Source: Paenibacillus polymyxa M1
Lineage (GTDB): Bacteria > Bacillota > Bacilli > Paenibacillales > Paenibacillaceae
Assembly: GCF_000237325.1 (NCBI RefSeq)
Contig: NC_017542.1
Location: 5,698,501 to 5,762,500, forward strand
Direction: 5' to 3'
Length of the DNA stretch: 64,000 bases
Below the pieces are notes generated by a model that ran no database searches, was not told where the DNA came from, and worked only from the letters and a program-made list of their open reading frames with translations. The translations under genes and the position numbers were made by a program. Below are positions 62,171 to 64,000 of the stretch, in pieces. Position 1 is the first letter of the stretch. Each line of letters opens with the position of its first letter.

Positions 62171-63028
62171 GTGATCACCTATTTGAGATGCAATGAAGTC
62201 AGCATGGAGCACATTTCGCAGGCATTTTCGCTCGGATTCTCAGACTATTCCATTCGCCTGACCATGGAACAGGACGATTTCGCGGCACGTTTTTTCGGTC
62301 CAGAGGGTAATTCACGGAGCCACTCTTTCCTTGCCATGGATGAAGATCAGCCAATCGGCTTGATTCTCGGCGGTATCCGGCAGTTTGACGGGTACAAGAC
62401 CATGCGTTGCGGTACGCTATGCATCGGTCCAGCTTACCGTGGCCAGGGTATTAGCAACAGGTTGCTCGAATTGCATAAACAAACGGCCATCTCCGCGGGC
62501 TGCCAGCAGCTATGGCTCGAAGTCATCAGAGATAATCATCGAGCTGTTCAATTTTATAAAAGGCACGGCTATCAGGCACGCTATACGCTGAAATATTATA
62601 ACGCTATGCTCCCATCGGTCTCTCCCGCTCCTTCATCTTCGTACACTCTTAAAAAACTTATGTTTGATGATGTCGCAGATTTCCGTACAACCCTCACCGA
62701 CTGTCACATCCATTGGCAAAGTGACACACCTTATTACGCCAACAGCACACAAGAAGTTTTTCTCGGCATCTATGCAGTCGATCAAACCCGACTCGGCATG
62801 ATTGCTATGGGTGCTCAAGGTAAAATCAACTTTCTTTGGGTCGATCCCAAACATCGAAACCAAGGCCTTGGACGTACCCTACTTCATAAAGCGGCAGAAA
62901 CCCAAAAGGTCGAGAAGGTATATATCTGCCTGTCCGACAATAACTCCCTTGAAGGCTTTATCCAAAAGGTAGGCTTCTCTAAGGACCCTATTGAGCAGTA
63001 TGAAATGTATATACCCCTTCATAGATAA
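62171..63028 (+). CDS. Tandem GNAT acetyltransferase
   Basis: 285 residues with two GNAT folds. The first has the acetyl-CoA loop GPAYRGQGISNRLL with DNHRAVQFYKRHGY; the second has DPKHRNQGLGRTLLHKA. The N-terminal part resembles proteins of unknown substrate. GTG start after AGGAGGAAG. Its last 10 bases overlap the convergent GNAT gene. Confidence 0.83.
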   Translation: MITYLRCNEVSMEHISQAFSLGFSDYSIRLTMEQDDFAARFFGPEGNSRSHSFLAMDEDQPIGLILGGIRQFDGYKTMRCGTLCIGPAYRGQGISNRLLELHKQTAISAGCQQLWLEVIRDNHRAVQFYKRHGYQARYTLKYYNAMLPSVSPAPSSSYTLKKLMFDDVADFRTTLTDCHIHWQSDTPYYANSTQEVFLGIYAVDQTRLGMIAMGAQGKINFLWVDPKHRNQGLGRTLLHKAAETQKVEKVYICLSDNNSLEGFIQKVGFSKDPIEQYEMYIPLHR

Positions 63029-63570
63029 TTGATATATTCTGATTTAACGAGTGCGCACATGCAAAGATCATCATATTTCCCCAACGTAAATTCATACTGG
63101 GACAGGATTCCTTCCTGCCGAAAGCCTGCTTTTTCAAGCAAACGCAAGGATTGCGTATTCTCCGGCTCTACTAGTGCCTGAATGCGGTTCAAGAGGAGGG
63201 TATTAAACCCATAGTCGATTACAGCTGCAAGTACCTCTGACATTAACCCTTGGCCCCAACAGGCTCTGGACAATTCATAACCCATTTCTGCTCGGTGATG
63301 ACGTTGATCCCAGTTATGAAATCCGCAAGAACCGATGATTTTACCGTCCTTCGTTTGAAGAGCCCAGCGAATTCCCTGATCTGTCTCAAAAATCCGATCA
63401 TACCAACGGATCTCTTCCAGTGCCTCTTCTTCAGACTCAAATGGGCTCACTCCATAAAACTTCATCACCTGTTCATCTGAAAAGTATTCCAACATGTCCT
63501 TGCTGTCCGTCGCTACCATTTTCCGTAATACAAGACGTTCGGTTGTTATAACCGGAAACTCACCTTTCAT
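63019..63570 (-). CDS. RimJ/RimL-type GNAT acetyltransferase
   Basis: 183 residues. TERLVLRKMVATDSKDMLEY, GSCGFHNWDQRHHRAEMGYE, WGQGLMSEVL and NTQSLRLLEKAGFRQEG are typical of the RimJ/RimL/YdaF group that acetylates protein N-termini or small amines. Substrate unknown. Confidence 0.87.
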   Translation of the reverse strand: MKGEFPVITTERLVLRKMVATDSKDMLEYFSDEQVMKFYGVSPFESEEEALEEIRWYDRIFETDQGIRWALQTKDGKIIGSCGFHNWDQRHHRAEMGYELSRACWGQGLMSEVLAAVIDYGFNTLLLNRIQALVEPENTQSLRLLEKAGFRQEGILSQYEFTLGKYDDLCMCALVKSEYINYL

Positions 63571-63813
63571 ATTCTCACCCCTGTCCCCTTGTTCACTTTC
63601 GCCAGCTTTCCATTCATACCTACGCCTCCTAGTTCAATATTCGATTTCATTACTTTCTTCTTCCAATTATAAAGTAATTGAAAGAATACCTCTAAAGGGA
63701 TATTTATAATTAGTTCTTTGTTTATAGAATGTTTTCCTAAAAATGGATGATAAAAAGACCGTTATATAAGGAGTGTGTCTTAAATTATGGAATATTAAAA
63801 TGAGGTGTACGAT

Positions 63814-64000
63814 TTGGAAGACCAGCACATATCACAGAATTCACAGGCAACAGCAAGAGAGAGGTACATTCGGCATGGGCAAAACTATGGAGAAACAAAC
63901 AGAATGGCCGAAATATCAAAAACCTACGGTTCGTCTATTTTGTTTAGACGTTGGGGAGCAACGATTTTTGATTTCATATTTTTTATAATCGGTTATATTT
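63814..64000 (+). CDS. RDD-family membrane protein, start only
   Basis: A TTG at 63814 follows TGAGGTG by about 7 bases and opens a frame that continues past the window edge. After about 40 polar residues the sequence SSILFRRWGATIFDFIFFII appears, the R-R-x-x-A-x-x-x-D pattern before the first helix of RDD proteins. Function unknown. Confidence 0.68.
   Translation, partial: MEDQHISQNSQATARERYIRHGQNYGETNRMAEISKTYGSSILFRRWGATIFDFIFFIIGYI

Noticed and set aside
63773..63988. 71-codon plus-strand frame near the right edge.
   Set aside because: Composition is unlike protein and the overlapping TTG-started frame at 63814 has a better ribosome site and an RDD-like helix.
1..64000. Search for tRNA, rRNA, CRISPR arrays, insertion sequences, prophage or defence islands.
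   Set aside because: No cloverleaf, repeat-spacer pattern, transposase, integrase, capsid or restriction gene was seen by eye; a tool-based scan could still find short RNA genes.

Overview
The window looks like chromosome of a low-to-mid GC, endospore-forming Firmicute, most probably a Paenibacillus of the P. polymyxa group. The reasons are a spore-coat operon laid out like Bacillus subtilis yraG-yraF-adhB-yraE-yraD, a YheC/D coat-type ATP-grasp protein, a DUF3243 protein, BceRS-BceAB peptide-resistance genes, strong AGGAGG-type ribosome sites with many GTG/TTG starts, and U-tailed hairpins after most transcripts. The assignment is from gene content only. I see no rRNA, tRNA, CRISPR array, insertion sequence or prophage; this is ordinary metabolic and regulatory chromosome with some accessory traits.

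Layout. 1-2040 (minus): xpt-pbuX purine salvage behind a purine riboswitch (pbuX runs off the left edge). 2200-7200: rhamnose catabolism rhaB-rhaA-rhaD with an AraC-type regulator, and a 9+9 bp inverted repeat lying across the rhaB promoter. 7.2-10.7 kb: a DUF2157/GDYXXLXY fusion membrane protein and a homocysteine methyltransferase. 10.9-15.5 kb: AEC-family permease and D-2-hydroxyacid dehydrogenase facing a CitA/DcuS-type two-component system. 15.7-18.8 kb: a small protein, a stand-alone pyrK-pyrD pair and rlmN. 19-28 kb: mostly regulators (AraC-GyrI, LysR, TetR, Crp/Fnr, WYL) paired with SDR oxidoreductases, a DinB-family protein, glutathione peroxidase and a YheC/D protein.

28-36 kb: acetate transporter family gene, HxlR regulator with DUF1330 protein, a haem-type membrane protein, a FAD/Rieske oxidoreductase leading into the coat/alcohol dehydrogenase operon, and an aldo/keto reductase under a MerR-type 19-bp-spacer promoter. 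A second copy of that promoter and of the matching terminator lies at 28.95-29.07 kb with only about four codons of reductase left between them, which reads as the scar of a deleted paralogue. 36-39 kb: phosphodiester glycosidase-like protein, a lipoprotein and a secreted RCC1-repeat protein. 39-45 kb: HD hydrolase and bceRSAB with a perfect BceR-type dyad over the bceS stop codon. 45-54.7 kb: aldo/keto reductase, radical SAM protein, secreted PepSY-like protein, a DsrE-like protein followed by a cysteine-desulfurase-like class V aminotransferase, DUF1036, LLM flavoprotein, AIM24, PhnA and QorB-like proteins. 54.8-57.3 kb: three lipid-linked genes (DAG kinase-like, YiiX-like papain-fold, CdsA-like). 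57.4-62 kb: DUF3243 and a fructose-family PTS permease with its PRD regulator. 62-64 kb: acetyltransferases and the start of an RDD-family membrane protein.

No single locus is clearly a new system. The observations most worth a second look are the aldo/keto reductase deletion scar, the hairpin between Shine-Dalgarno and start codon in front of the tetR-type gene, the DsrE plus class V aminotransferase pair, the orphan radical SAM protein, the 25-bp repeat that heads two tiny ORFs, and the lipid gene trio.
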